From assembly GCF_018449605.1 (NCBI RefSeq), contig NZ_JAAVUW010000007.1:124001-188000 (forward strand): 64,000 bases of DNA, read 5' to 3'. Under the pieces are notes generated by a model. That model was not told the DNA's origin. It did no database searches and was given only the letters and a program-made list of their open reading frames with translations. Below are positions 51,931-60,835 of this stretch, in pieces; the first letter of the stretch is position 1, and each line of letters starts with the position of its first letter. Source of the DNA: Luteibacter sp. dw_328. GTDB taxonomy: Bacteria; Pseudomonadota; Gammaproteobacteria; Xanthomonadales; Rhodanobacteraceae. The translations under genes and the position numbers were made by a program.

Positions 51931-53874
51931 ATGCCACCTTACCGACCCCTCCAAGCCAGCGCCGGCGGTTCCCTCATCGGGCCACGCCGGGCCGTGGCCG
52001 GTCTGTTGATGACGGCGGGCGCCCTGCTGTCGCTGGCCGTCTTCCTCGTCGACACCTTTACCCCGCTGCAAGGCGCCGTGGCCGTGGTGTACCTGGTTGT
52101 GGTGCTGCTGGTGGCGGCCAGTGGCAGCCGTCGTGCCATCGGTGGGGCCGCCTTCGGTTGCATGGCGCTGACCCTCGTTTCCTTCGTCCGTGGTCATGGT
52201 TGGCCCGGGCTGGATGCGGCCATGTTGCGTTGCCTGGTCAGCCTCTCGGCGATCGCCATCACGGCGGTGCTGTCGCTACGGGCACGCGACCGCATGGCGA
52301 CGATCGCCGGGCAGGCCCGGCTCATCGAACTGACCCACGATTCGATCTACGTGCGCGACATGGACGATGTCATCGTGCTGTGGAATTCCGGCGCCGAGCA
52401 GCTCTACGGCTGGACGGCGAGCGAAGCCATGGGGCATCGCGCCAGCGACCTGCTCGGCACCACGTTGCCGGGCCATCACACCGTCGTGGACGCCGCGCTG
52501 TTCAGTGCCGGGCGCTGGGAGGGCGAGGTGACGCAGCGTCATCGGGATGGCCGCCTTGTCATCGTAGCCGCCCGTTGCGCGCTGTTACGCGACGATCGCG
52601 GCAAGGCGCGGGTGATCCTCGAGGCGGGAACCGACGTCACTGCCCGCCGTGCGGCGGATGCGGCCTTGAGCGAAAGCGAGGGCCGCTATCGCAGCATGTT
52701 CGAAAAGGCCCGGTTTTCTTTCTGGGAAGAGGACTGGACCCAGGTCATGGCCCGTATCGCCCAGCTGCGCGAGGAGGGTATGGTCGACCTCGCGGCTTAC
52801 CTTCAGGCCCATCCGGCGTTCGTCCGCGAATGCTGCGAACTCACCCAGGTGACCGACGTCAACGACGCCACCGTTCGCATGCTTGGCGCACCTTGCCGCG
52901 AAGACCTGCTCGGGCCGCTGGACCGGTTTCTGCCCGCCACGGATACGACATTCGGCCGGGTGATACTGACCATTGCGCAAGGCGGCGGCGTGGCGGAAGG
53001 TGAAACGCATATCGCCAATCTCAAGGGTGAGCGGCTTACCGTGCTGTTCGCCCTGAACATGCCGCTGGGTCCGACGCGCTTCGATCGTGTCCTGGTCAGC
53101 GTGGTCGACATCACCGACCGCAAGCGGGCGGAGCGCGCGCTGATGGCGGTCCAGTCGGAGCTTGCCCAGGCCGCGCGAGTGACGGCGCTCGGCGAGATGA
53201 GCGCCTCGATTGCGCACGAAGTGAACCAGCCGCTGGCCGCCATCGTCACCCATGGCGAAGCCAGCCTGCGCTGGCTTCGCCGCCAGGAGCCGAACTTCCA
53301 GGAAGCCTGCGACGCGATCGAGCGGGTGGTTCGTGATGCACGCCGGGCGAGTGAGGTGGTGCACCGCGTACGCAGCCTGGCCAGCAAGGAACCACGCCAG
53401 CACGTGCTCGTCGATCTCGGCGCGCTGGTTGCCGAATGCGCGCTGTTGCTGGAGGGGGAGATGGCCCAGCATCACGTCATGCTGAGTGTCGACATAGCTC
53501 CCGAAGCCCCCTTGCCCCGCGGCGACCGCGTGCAATTGCAGCAGGTGGTGCTGAACCTGATGGGTAACGCGATCCGCGCGATGTCCGCCGTCGAGGGAAC
53601 GCGCTCGCTGGTCCTGCGTGCCCGGGCCGATGGTGAGGAAGGCATCCTGGTCGAGGTGGAAGACAGCGGCACCGGCATTCCCGAGGATATCGCCGCCCAT
53701 CTTTTCGACGCGTTCGTGACGACGCGCGGTGGCGGTATGGGCATGGGCCTTGCCATTTGCCGGTCGACGGTCGAATCTCACGGGGGGCGCCTCTGGGCGA
53801 CGAACCGACCGGAAGGCGGGGCGACCTTCCATTTCACGCTGCCGGTCACGGTAGCCGAGGAGGCTGGCGCGTGA
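51931..53874 (+). CDS. Membrane PAS sensor histidine kinase (FixL-like)
   Basis: 647 residues. Four hydrophobic segments between residues 20 and 115 (VAGLLMTAGALLSLAVFLVD, GAVAVVYLVVVLLVAAS), PAS 1 at about 125-240 (TAWNSGAEQLYGW type), a second PAS-like domain about 250-405, then HisKA with phospho-His in SASIAHEVNQPLAAIVTHGE and HATPase (VVLNLMGNAIRAMS, DSGTGIP, GGMGMGLAIC). The HEVNQPL H-box and coupled FixJ-type regulator identify the FixL/TodS group. No haem-binding His is evident in the first PAS, so it need not be an oxygen sensor. GTGA overlap with the regulator gene. Confidence 0.92.
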   Translation: MPPYRPLQASAGGSLIGPRRAVAGLLMTAGALLSLAVFLVDTFTPLQGAVAVVYLVVVLLVAASGSRRAIGGAAFGCMALTLVSFVRGHGWPGLDAAMLRCLVSLSAIAITAVLSLRARDRMATIAGQARLIELTHDSIYVRDMDDVIVLWNSGAEQLYGWTASEAMGHRASDLLGTTLPGHHTVVDAALFSAGRWEGEVTQRHRDGRLVIVAARCALLRDDRGKARVILEAGTDVTARRAADAALSESEGRYRSMFEKARFSFWEEDWTQVMARIAQLREEGMVDLAAYLQAHPAFVRECCELTQVTDVNDATVRMLGAPCREDLLGPLDRFLPATDTTFGRVILTIAQGGGVAEGETHIANLKGERLTVLFALNMPLGPTRFDRVLVSVVDITDRKRAERALMAVQSELAQAARVTALGEMSASIAHEVNQPLAAIVTHGEASLRWLRRQEPNFQEACDAIERVVRDARRASEVVHRVRSLASKEPRQHVLVDLGALVAECALLLEGEMAQHHVMLSVDIAPEAPLPRGDRVQLQQVVLNLMGNAIRAMSAVEGTRSLVLRARADGEEGILVEVEDSGTGIPEDIAAHLFDAFVTTRGGGMGMGLAICRSTVESHGGRLWATNRPEGGATFHFTLPVTVAEEAGA

Positions 53875-54512
53875 CCCGAATGCCGCTCCCCCTGACAACG
53901 GCGCAGGCGCCTGTCGTCTGCATCGTCGACGACGATGCCGCTGTGCGCGAAGCCCTGGATTCCCTGTTCCGTTCGGTCGGCCTCAACGTGGCCGCCTTCG
54001 GCAGCGCCGCCGACTTCCTCGCCCGCGAGAATGCCAACGCACCGGGCTGCCTCGTGCTGGATGTCCGCCTGCCCGGCGTTAACGGTCTGGATTTCCAGGC
54101 CCAGCTGGCGGCCATGGACAACCGCCTTCCCATTGTTTTCATGACCGGGCACGGCGACATTCCCATGTCGGTGCGGGCGATGAAGGCCGGAGCGCTCGAC
54201 TTTCTCTCCAAGCCCTTTCGCGACCAGGACATGCTCGATGCGGTGAGCATGGCGATCGAGCGTGATGCCGCCGGGCGTCGTGAGGCCGACGCCATCGGGG
54301 CCCTGCGCCGGGCCTATGCCTCACTCACCCCCCGGGAGCGCGAGGTGATGCACCATGTCACGGCGGGCCTGATGAACAAGCAGGTCGGCGGCTTGCTTGG
54401 CCTGTCCGAGATCACCGTGAAGATCCACCGCGGCAACGTGATGCGCAAAATGGCCGCCCGCTCACTGGCTGAGCTGGTGCGCCAGGCTGAGGCCCTCGCT
54501 ACGCACCCTTGA
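53871..54512 (+). CDS. FixJ/NarL-type response regulator
   Basis: 213 residues from GTG 53871, which overlaps the kinase stop and has GAGGAGG 7 bases upstream; ATG 53880 is too far. REC domain with DDD pair (CIVDDDAAV), phospho-Asp in LDVRLPGVNG and Lys in SKPFRD, followed by a LuxR-type HTH (LTPREREVMHHVTAGLMNKQ, EITVKIHRGNVMRKM). It should be phosphorylated by the co-encoded kinase and activate genes not seen in the window. Confidence 0.94.
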   Translation: MTRMPLPLTTAQAPVVCIVDDDAAVREALDSLFRSVGLNVAAFGSAADFLARENANAPGCLVLDVRLPGVNGLDFQAQLAAMDNRLPIVFMTGHGDIPMSVRAMKAGALDFLSKPFRDQDMLDAVSMAIERDAAGRREADAIGALRRAYASLTPREREVMHHVTAGLMNKQVGGLLGLSEITVKIHRGNVMRKMAARSLAELVRQAEALATHP

Positions 54513-54587
54513 AGCCAAGGGGTGACAGACCGCACACCTCCGTATGATTCCCAACCTGGAGCCGGGCGCGCACTGTAGGCCCGCACG

Positions 54588-55004
54588 ATGGTGCTGGATG
54601 AGGACGACAGCTTGGCCGCGAACAGGATTGTGGCGATCGTAGACGACGACGAAGCGGTCCGACTGGCGACCGCCAGCCTCGTGCGGTCGCTGGGACACGA
54701 AGTGCGAGGCTTTGCTTCCGCTGAAGATTTCCTCCGCCCCGGTGGCGACGAAGGCATCGACTGCCTCGTTAGCGATGTCCATATGCCGGGGATCGATGGC
54801 ACCGCCTTGCAGCGCCGCCTGATTGAACGTGGCCGCACCTATCCGATCGTCTTCGTCTCGGGCTTCCTCGACGAGGCCGTGCGCGAGAGCGTCATGGCGG
54901 CGGGTGCGTTCTGTTACCTCGGCAAGCCCTTCCACGGCGACACGCTGGTGACCTGCCTGGAGCAGGCACTGTCCCGGTCGCGTAACGTATCGCGCCCCCT
55001 GTAG
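54588..55004 (+). CDS. Stand-alone receiver-domain protein
   Basis: 138 residues: REC domain with IVDDDEAVR, phospho-Asp in LVSDVHMPGIDG and the Lys in LGKPFHG; switch residue in VFVSGF. No output domain. It is 75 bases after the FixJ-type gene on the same strand, so it may be an accessory receiver for the same kinase, similar to FixJ-like single-domain proteins of rhizobia. A REP doublet follows immediately. Confidence 0.9.
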   Translation: MVLDEDDSLAANRIVAIVDDDEAVRLATASLVRSLGHEVRGFASAEDFLRPGGDEGIDCLVSDVHMPGIDGTALQRRLIERGRTYPIVFVSGFLDEAVRESVMAAGAFCYLGKPFHGDTLVTCLEQALSRSRNVSRPL

Positions 55005-55081
55005 GAGCCGATTCATCGGCGAATGGGTGCTTGCCTCAGCCTGGCCCGCTGCCGCGGGATCGCCGATGAATCGGCTCCTAC
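55001..55081 (+). repeat. REP doublet (orientation A)
   Basis: GTAGGAGCCGATTCATCGG ... GGGTGCTTGC ... GGCCCGCTGCCGCGGG ... GATGAATCGGCTCCTAC, overlapping the stop codon of the receiver gene by four bases. Confidence 0.93.
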
Positions 55082-55121
55082 GGGGTGGAGCGGTCATGCG
55101 CATCCGGTTACGCTCGGCGGC

Positions 55122-55895
55122 ATGACACTTATCCTCTTCCTGCTCCTGCTGCTCATCGCCCTCGTTCTGCTCTGGCGCCGTCGTCCACGCGCTGGATCGG
55201 CGTGGCTGGTCATCGGTATCGCCTGGCTGTTTTTCGCTGGCTGCGGTCCGCTAACCGGCATGCTGCTGGGCAACCTGCAGTCCGGTTTCGCGCCGGACAT
55301 CGCCCATTGGGGCCAGCGCAACGTCATCATCCTGCTCGGTGCGGGTACCGTGCGTAGCGGCGCAGGGGCGATCGAGCCCAGCCTCTACGCGAACGGCCGT
55401 ATCCTGCGGGCCGCCGAACTGTATCGCTCGTGCAAGGCCACCGGCGGCGATTGCAAGGTGGAAGTGAGCGGCGGCGATGCCATGAAGCTCAAGCAGGCCG
55501 AAGCGGATGTCTACGCGATCTCGCTGGACCGGCTCGGTGTGCCGCGCGCGGACATGATTCTCGAAGCGCAGAGCATGAACACCTTCCAGAATGCGCAGTT
55601 CACCAAGCCCTTGTTGATGAGCTACGGTGCCGACAAGGTGGTGCTGGTCTCTTCCGCGGTGCACCTGAAACGGGCCGTGTTGTACTTCGCGCACTTCGCC
55701 ATTCATGGCGAACCTGTGCGCGGCGACTATGTCACGGCGCGCTACGACTGGCTGCCGGGCTCGGACAACCTCTCCTATGCGGACTTCGCCATTCACGAGT
55801 ACGTCGGCATTGCCCGATACCACTTCTATAACGCCATGGGCTGGAATGTGCCGAAGATTCCTGAAGAAAGCGTGACCGCGCAGACACATACGTAA
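55122..55895 (+). CDS. YdcF/ElyC-like DUF218 membrane protein
   Basis: 257 residues from ATG 55122. Two N-terminal membrane helices (residues 2-18 and 26-50), then a DUF218 domain: NVIILLGAGTVR, GNGRILRAAELY, VEVSGGDA, EAQSMNTFQNAQF and VVLVSSAVHLKRA. ElyC/SanA/YdcF-type proteins act in envelope biogenesis, with an uncertain reaction. The domain is expected on the periplasmic side. Confidence 0.9.
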   Translation: MTLILFLLLLLIALVLLWRRRPRAGSAWLVIGIAWLFFAGCGPLTGMLLGNLQSGFAPDIAHWGQRNVIILLGAGTVRSGAGAIEPSLYANGRILRAAELYRSCKATGGDCKVEVSGGDAMKLKQAEADVYAISLDRLGVPRADMILEAQSMNTFQNAQFTKPLLMSYGADKVVLVSSAVHLKRAVLYFAHFAIHGEPVRGDYVTARYDWLPGSDNLSYADFAIHEYVGIARYHFYNAMGWNVPKIPEESVTAQTHT

Positions 55896-55955
55896 CAATT
55901 GCCGCTTTATGCTGCCACACCGTCCGCCACGGACAGCGAACCTCAGGAGATGCCC

Positions 55956-56483
55956 GTGAAGTCTCGTTACATCCTTGCCGCACTGCTCGCTACCGCTGCT
56001 GTCGCCCCGGCGGCTGTTTTCGCCCAGCAGGCCGCTCCGGCCGAGCAGCCCGCGCCTGCCGCCAATCCTGCCTCTCAGATTCCCGCCGCAGACAAGCAGG
56101 CCATCCAGAACTACAACCTCAACGACGACGTGTTCACCCGCATCGTCAAGGTCTCGCAGGAAGCAAAGAAGGAAGGCATCAAGCCGAAGGATGCCAAGAC
56201 CGATTTCTCGAAGATCCATTCGCTCGACGATCTCGCCGCGCAGGTGACCGCCGCCGATCCGCGCATTGAGCCCTTGATCAAGAAGTACGGCTTCACCCCG
56301 CGTGAGTTCCTGCTCGCCAACCTTGCCGTGACCAATGCGGCCATCGCGTCGGAAGCGAAAAACAATCCGCAGATGGCGGCGTATGTCGACCAGTCGAAGG
56401 TGAACCAGAAGAACGTGGCCTTCTACGAGTCGCACAAGGCGCAGATCAACGCCCTGATGAACGAAGACGCGACCGGTAACTGA
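55956..56483 (+). CDS. Secreted helical protein of unknown function
   Basis: 175 residues from GTG 55956: AGGAG at 55945 is 6 bases upstream of GTG, but would touch the ATG at 55950. Signal peptide with cleavage near VFAQQ, a proline/alanine-rich linker (AAPAEQPAPAANPASQIPA), then a helical domain (YNLNDDVFTRIVKVSQEAKK; RIEPLIKKYGFTPREFLLAN; AKNNPQMAAYVDQSKVNQKN). I recognise no family; similar small proteins occur in Xanthomonadales. A strong terminator follows. Confidence 0.72.
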   Translation: MKSRYILAALLATAAVAPAAVFAQQAAPAEQPAPAANPASQIPAADKQAIQNYNLNDDVFTRIVKVSQEAKKEGIKPKDAKTDFSKIHSLDDLAAQVTAADPRIEPLIKKYGFTPREFLLANLAVTNAAIASEAKNNPQMAAYVDQSKVNQKNVAFYESHKAQINALMNEDATGN

Positions 56484-56497
56484 TCCGCCGCTCGCAC

Positions 56498-56535
56498 AAA
56501 AAAAGGGCGAGACCTCACGGTCTCGCCCTTTTTTT
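56498..56535 (+). terminator. Bidirectional intrinsic terminator
   Basis: AAAAAAAGGGCGAGACC, short loop TCAC, GGTCTCGCCCTTTTTTT. The A-run on one side and T-run on the other allow it to serve both the gene before it and the convergent gene at 56550. Confidence 0.95.
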
Positions 56536-56549
56536 AATCACTCGAGATC

Positions 56550-57008
56550 TTAGTGCGTACCGTGCAGCGCGTGCTTCAGGTCGCGCATCTGATCGTGGCC
56601 ACTCTTCACCGAGACATAGGCCTCGTTGATCAGCGAACGCGTGCCGGCGGTGACGTCGGTATCCTTCAGGGCGTCTTCGTACTTCGCCTTGATGTGGTCT
56701 TCGCCGCGCTCCACTTCGTCGACAATGGCAGTGTCGTCCTTCGAGCTCATCTTGGCGCGCAGCTCAACGAACATGCGATGGGCCTTGGCCAGAACGGTGC
56801 CGTCATCTTCCGGCGTGCCGCCGAGCGAGCTGACCTGCTGCTGCAGGCGCTGTGCCACCTGGCGACGCTCGGCAGCGCGGCTCTGGAACGATGCGGCATA
56901 ACGGGTGTTGTCGGCATCTTTTGCCGCCTCGCCATAGCCTTCGGCGCTGTCGATCGTGGTCTCGATAAGGCCGTTGAGAACCTTGATGTCGTGGTCGGTG
57001 CTGGTCAT
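56550..57008 (-). CDS. PA2169-type four-helix-bundle protein (DUF2383)
   Basis: 152 residues. The DUF2383 bundle is recognised by LNGLIETTIDSAEGYGEAAK, RAAERRQVAQRLQQQVSSLG, GTVLAKAHRMFVELRAKMS and AIVDEVERGEDHIKAKYEDA, with ferritin-like E-x-x-H-type residues (EVERGEDHIKA). Such proteins are induced in stress or stationary phase in Pseudomonas; function unknown. Followed on its strand by the shared terminator. Confidence 0.9.
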   Translation of the reverse strand: MTSTDHDIKVLNGLIETTIDSAEGYGEAAKDADNTRYAASFQSRAAERRQVAQRLQQQVSSLGGTPEDDGTVLAKAHRMFVELRAKMSSKDDTAIVDEVERGEDHIKAKYEDALKDTDVTAGTRSLINEAYVSVKSGHDQMRDLKHALHGTH

Positions 57009-57178
57009 GGTGGTGGCTCCTTGGGTGACTCACGGTGAGTCGTTCGGGGACATCAAGCTTCGCCGCGAAGGGGTGCACGGATTCGTGAAATAAGCGTCGC
57101 GCAGACCAACACACCCAGACGCTGTTCATGCTCATGCGGTGCATACTCAACGTTCACGACACACACGGAATACCGTTC

Positions 57179-57994
57179 ATGGCATCGAATCGTCGTCGCG
57201 CGCTCGTCACCGGCGCCTCAGCCGGCATCGGCGAAGCCTTCGCCCGGGAACTGGCCCGTCGCGGCCACGACCTCGTCCTCACGGCCCGTCGTGCGGAGCG
57301 TCTCGAAGCGCTCGCGACCGAACTACGCGACAGCTATGGCATCGACGCCATCGTCGCGCCGCTCGATCTGTCGCGTACCGATGGGCCCGAAGCACTCGTG
57401 GCGGCCCTCGATGCCCAGGGCCTGACCATCGATGTGCTGATCAACAACGCGGGCTACGGCGTCACCGGCTATCTCGAAGAGCAGCCCTGGGCGACGCATG
57501 CTGCCTTCATCCAGGTATTGATGACGGCGCCGACCGAACTGGCCTACCGGTTGATTCCCGGTATGAAGTCGCGCGGTTACGGTCGCATCGTTAACGTCGC
57601 GTCGCTGGCCGGCCATGTTCCGGGTTCAGCAGGGCACACGCTTTATGCGGCGTCGAAGGCCTACCTGATCAAGTTCTCGCAGTCGCTGGCGCTCGAAGGC
57701 AAGGCCAGCGGCGTGCACACCACGGCGGTGTGTCCCGGCTTCACGTATTCGGAGTTTCACGACGTGACGGGCTCGCGCAATCTCGTCTCGAAGATGCCAG
57801 GTTTCATGTGGATGGACGCCCCGACCGTGGCCCGGCAGGGCATGGACGCGGTGGAGGCCGGCAAGGCGGTCTACGTGAACGGCGGGGTGAACCGGGCGAT
57901 CAAGGCCCTGTTCAAGCTGATGCCGGACGCCCTGGCCCTGAAAATGATCGAAAGGCAAGGCAAGCGGTACCGGTCGGGGCCTCATTCCGGGTAA
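57179..57994 (+). CDS. Short-chain dehydrogenase/reductase
   Basis: 271 residues from ATG 57179. NADP-type motif VTGASAGIGEAFARELARRG, adenine-pocket Arg in TARRAERLE, NNAGYGVTG, catalytic Ser in NVASLAGHVP and YAASKAYL with Tyr and Lys. It falls in the 'SDR family oxidoreductase' (DltE/YqjQ-like) group. Substrate unknown. A REP doublet follows. Confidence 0.92.
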   Translation: MASNRRRALVTGASAGIGEAFARELARRGHDLVLTARRAERLEALATELRDSYGIDAIVAPLDLSRTDGPEALVAALDAQGLTIDVLINNAGYGVTGYLEEQPWATHAAFIQVLMTAPTELAYRLIPGMKSRGYGRIVNVASLAGHVPGSAGHTLYAASKAYLIKFSQSLALEGKASGVHTTAVCPGFTYSEFHDVTGSRNLVSKMPGFMWMDAPTVARQGMDAVEAGKAVYVNGGVNRAIKALFKLMPDALALKMIERQGKRYRSGPHSG

Positions 57995-58013
57995 CTCGCC
58001 GCCGCCAACGGTG

Positions 58014-58094
58014 GTGGGAGCCGATTCATCGGCGATCCCGCGGCAGCGGGTCCGGTTACGGCTAGCACCCGATCGCCGATGAATCGGCTCCTAC
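58014..58094 (-). repeat. REP doublet (orientation B)
   Basis: GTGGGAGCCGATTCATCGG (one change from the usual GTAGG) ... CCCGCGGCAGCGGG ... GGCTAGCACCCG ... GATGAATCGGCTCCTAC. Confidence 0.92.
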
Positions 58095-58210
58095 AGGGGC
58101 GCTGGCCGGTCGACCCGTGACCTCTGGCATAGGCCGCCGGGGCCGCCTGGGGCTAGCCTCGTCCGGTTTGCGGCGCTTTCCGCGCCGCGTTGCCGTCACG
58201 GGGACCATCG

Positions 58211-60550
58211 ATGTCGATCAAACGTAACGCGGCGCTGTCCGGCGCCGTCCTCCTTGGCCTGATCGGGGCCACCGCCTCGGCGCAGACCGTCACCACCGAC
58301 GATTACCGCCGCGCGGACTCGTTCCTCGGCACCAATACGGCGCCACTGGTGGACCATTCGGTCTCCCGCGTCACGTGGGTCGACGACACCCATTTCTGGT
58401 ATCGCGACCACGACAAGGACGGCGACCAGTTCATCACGGTCGACGCCTCGACCGGTCAGGCGACGCGCGCATTCGACCGCGACAAGGTGGCCGCGGCGCT
58501 GTCGACGTCCACGGGCAAGAAGGTCGATGCAACCAAGCTGCCGGTGACCGCATTCACGGTGCGTCCGGACGGCACCCTCGATATCACCTCGCATGGCAAG
58601 CACTACCTCTGCGACAAGGCCGCCGACAAGTGCGACCTGGCGGCGGTGAAGAAAGATGCCAACGGCAAGGCGTACGGCGAAGAGCCGGGTCTGGTCTCGC
58701 CGGATGGCAAGTCCGAAGCCTTCGTGCGCGACTGGAATCTCTGGGTGCGCGACGTGGCCAGCGGTGCGGAAACGCAGCTGACCACCAACGGCGTCAAGGA
58801 TTACGGTTACGCCACCGACAACGCTGGCTGGAAGCACACCGACGACGCCATCGGCGTGTGGTCGCCGGACTCGACGAAGTTCGCGACCTTTCAGCAGGAC
58901 CAGCGCAAGACGGGTGAAATGACCCTCGTCAGCACCAACGTCGGCCACCCCAAGGTCGATACCTGGAAGTACCCGCTGCCGGGCGACAAGGACGTCACCA
59001 TGATCGAGCGCGTCGTCATCGACGTGCCGACGAAGAAGACCGTGCGCTTCAAGATGCCGGCCGACCAGCATCGCTCGACGATCTGCGACGACGTGTCGTG
59101 CAGCCCGGGCCTGTGGGACGACGTGCGTTGGGCCGCCGACGGCAAGAGCATCGCCTTCGTCTCCACCTCGCGTGACCACAAGCAGGAATGGTTCCGCGTG
59201 GCGAACCCGGAAACGGGTGACGTGCGCGAGGTCTTCGGCGAGAAAGCGAAGACCTACTTCGAAAGCGGCAACGACATGGTCAACTGGCAGTACGTGCCCG
59301 AGACCGACGAAGTGATCTGGTTCTCCGAGCGGAGCAACTGGGGCCACCTCTACATGTACAGCCTGAAGACCGGCAAGCTCGAACACCAGATCACCACCGG
59401 CGACTGGAACGTCACCCAGGTGCTGCACATCGATGCGAAGACGAAAACGATCTGGTTCCGCGGCGTGGGTCGTGAGAAGGGTGTCGATCCGTACTACCAG
59501 TCGTTCTACAAGGTGGGTTTCGACGGCAAGGGCCTGACCCTGCTCACCCCGGAAAAGATGGACCATTCGGTCTCGATGTCGAAGGACGGCACGTACTTCT
59601 TCGACGCGTATTCGACCATCGAGACGCCGCCGGTCGCCGTGGTCCGTCGCGCCGATACCGGTGCCACGGTGAAGGAAATCGCCCATGGCGATATCTCGCG
59701 CCTGAAGGCCACGGGCTGGATTCCGCCCACCGCTTTTACGGTGAAGGCGCGTGACGGCAAGACGGACCTCTACGGCCAGATGTTCAAGCCGACGAAGTTC
59801 GACCCGTCGAAGAAGTACCCGCTCGTCGTTTACATCTATCCGGGCCCGCAGGTCGGCTCGGTGCGCTCGCGCAGCTTCGTGGCATCGCACGGCGACAACC
59901 AGTCACTGGCCGAGCTCGGCTTCGTGGTCATCGCGGTCGACGGCATGGGTACGCCGCTCCGTTCGAAGGCGTTCCACGACGCGTACTTCGAAAACATCGG
60001 CGACAACACGCTGCCCGACCAGGTCGCGGCGGTGAAGGAGCTGACCAAGAAGTACAGCTGGCTCGACGCCGACAAGGTCGGCATCTGGGGTCATTCCGGC
60101 GGCGGCAACGCCACGGCGACCGCCATGTTCCGCTATGCGGACGTGTTCAAGGTCGGTATCTCGGAGTCGGGCAACCACGACAACCGCAACTACGAAGATG
60201 ACTGGGCCGAGAAGTGGCAGGGCCTGCTGGTCACCGATAAGGACGGCAAGTCCAACTACGACGACCAGGCCAACCAGAAGTGGGCCGCGGGCCTCAAGGG
60301 CCACCTGATGATCGCCCACGGTACGTTCGACGACAACGTGCCGCCGTACGAGTCCCTGCTCGTGGTCGATGCGCTGATCAAGGCGAACAAGGACTTCGAC
60401 TTGGTGATGATCCCGAATGCTCACCATGGCTACGGCGCTGCTACCACGTACATGACGCGTCGCCGCTGGGACTACTTCGTGCGCAATCTCGCCGGCGGCA
60501 CGCCGCCGAAGGAATACCAGCTCACGCCGATGACGCCGCCCGGCGGCTGA
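58211..60550 (+). CDS. Secreted S9 family peptidase, DPP4-like
   Basis: 779 residues from ATG 58211; signal peptide with cleavage near ASAQT. An eight-bladed DPPIV N-terminal propeller (about 60-510) and an alpha/beta hydrolase C-terminal domain. Nucleophile Ser in GHSGGG (near 628; DPP4 usually has GWSYGG), catalytic Asp in GTFDDNVP (near 705) and His in NAHHGY (near 738). The propeller has an Asp/Glu-rich contact region (DDAIGVWSPDS). Periplasmic release of N-terminal dipeptides after Pro or Ala is expected. Followed by a strong terminator. Confidence 0.93.
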   Translation: MSIKRNAALSGAVLLGLIGATASAQTVTTDDYRRADSFLGTNTAPLVDHSVSRVTWVDDTHFWYRDHDKDGDQFITVDASTGQATRAFDRDKVAAALSTSTGKKVDATKLPVTAFTVRPDGTLDITSHGKHYLCDKAADKCDLAAVKKDANGKAYGEEPGLVSPDGKSEAFVRDWNLWVRDVASGAETQLTTNGVKDYGYATDNAGWKHTDDAIGVWSPDSTKFATFQQDQRKTGEMTLVSTNVGHPKVDTWKYPLPGDKDVTMIERVVIDVPTKKTVRFKMPADQHRSTICDDVSCSPGLWDDVRWAADGKSIAFVSTSRDHKQEWFRVANPETGDVREVFGEKAKTYFESGNDMVNWQYVPETDEVIWFSERSNWGHLYMYSLKTGKLEHQITTGDWNVTQVLHIDAKTKTIWFRGVGREKGVDPYYQSFYKVGFDGKGLTLLTPEKMDHSVSMSKDGTYFFDAYSTIETPPVAVVRRADTGATVKEIAHGDISRLKATGWIPPTAFTVKARDGKTDLYGQMFKPTKFDPSKKYPLVVYIYPGPQVGSVRSRSFVASHGDNQSLAELGFVVIAVDGMGTPLRSKAFHDAYFENIGDNTLPDQVAAVKELTKKYSWLDADKVGIWGHSGGGNATATAMFRYADVFKVGISESGNHDNRNYEDDWAEKWQGLLVTDKDGKSNYDDQANQKWAAGLKGHLMIAHGTFDDNVPPYESLLVVDALIKANKDFDLVMIPNAHHGYGAATTYMTRRRWDYFVRNLAGGTPPKEYQLTPMTPPGG

Positions 60551-60578
60551 TGGCCAGCACAGGTTGGTGAACGAAGAA

Positions 60579-60607
60579 GGCCCCGCTGCGAAGCGGGGCC
60601 TTTTTTT
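60579..60607 (+). terminator. Intrinsic terminator after the S9 peptidase gene
   Basis: GGCCCCGCT GCGA AGCGGGGCC (60579-60600) followed by seven T. Confidence 0.95.
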
Positions 60608-60621
60608 AGACATTTCTCATA

Positions 60622-60651
60622 TTGACCCGGTCTTTACGGAAGGCGTACGAT
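60622..60651 (+). promoter_or_regulatory. Candidate sigma-70 promoter
   Basis: TTGACC (60622-60627), 18-base spacer, TACGAT (60646-60651), 15 bases beyond the preceding terminator. It would start transcription near 60658 into the structured region described below, not into a recognised gene. Confidence 0.6.
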
Positions 60652-60695
60652 CCCCGCGCCGATCGTGTGGTCGGTCTTTCACTCAAGTGGAACCC

Positions 60696-60800
60696 ATGGA
60701 TAGTTATCCGAGTCGACAGGCGATCGCGAATCTCGCGTTTGTGATCGCCCCCAACGTGCATGTCCGCGCGCAAGGCGTGGGCGAGATCCGTCACGGGTAA
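60696..60800 (+). CDS. Possible 34-codon leader peptide
   Basis: ATG 60696 to TAA 60800, 34 residues (MDSYPSRQAIANLAFVIAPN then VHVRAQGVGEIRHG). A weak GTGGA lies 5 bases upstream. Its stop is 6 bases before a strong hairpin, so translation to the stop would open that hairpin. No family recognised; existence of the peptide is an inference from position. Confidence 0.35.
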   Translation: MDSYPSRQAIANLAFVIAPNVHVRAQGVGEIRHG

Positions 60801-60806
60801 CTCGCT

Positions 60807-60831
60807 CACCTCCGGCCGTGGGCTGGAGGTG
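60807..60831 (+). promoter_or_regulatory. Hairpin masking a Shine-Dalgarno sequence
   Basis: CACCTCCGGCC (60807-60817), GTG loop, GGCTGGAGGTG (60821-60831): 11 paired positions including one G-U. The 3' arm contains GGAGG, 6 bases before an ATG at 60836. No T-run follows, so it is not a terminator. Confidence 0.55.
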
Positions 60832-60835
60832 TGCC

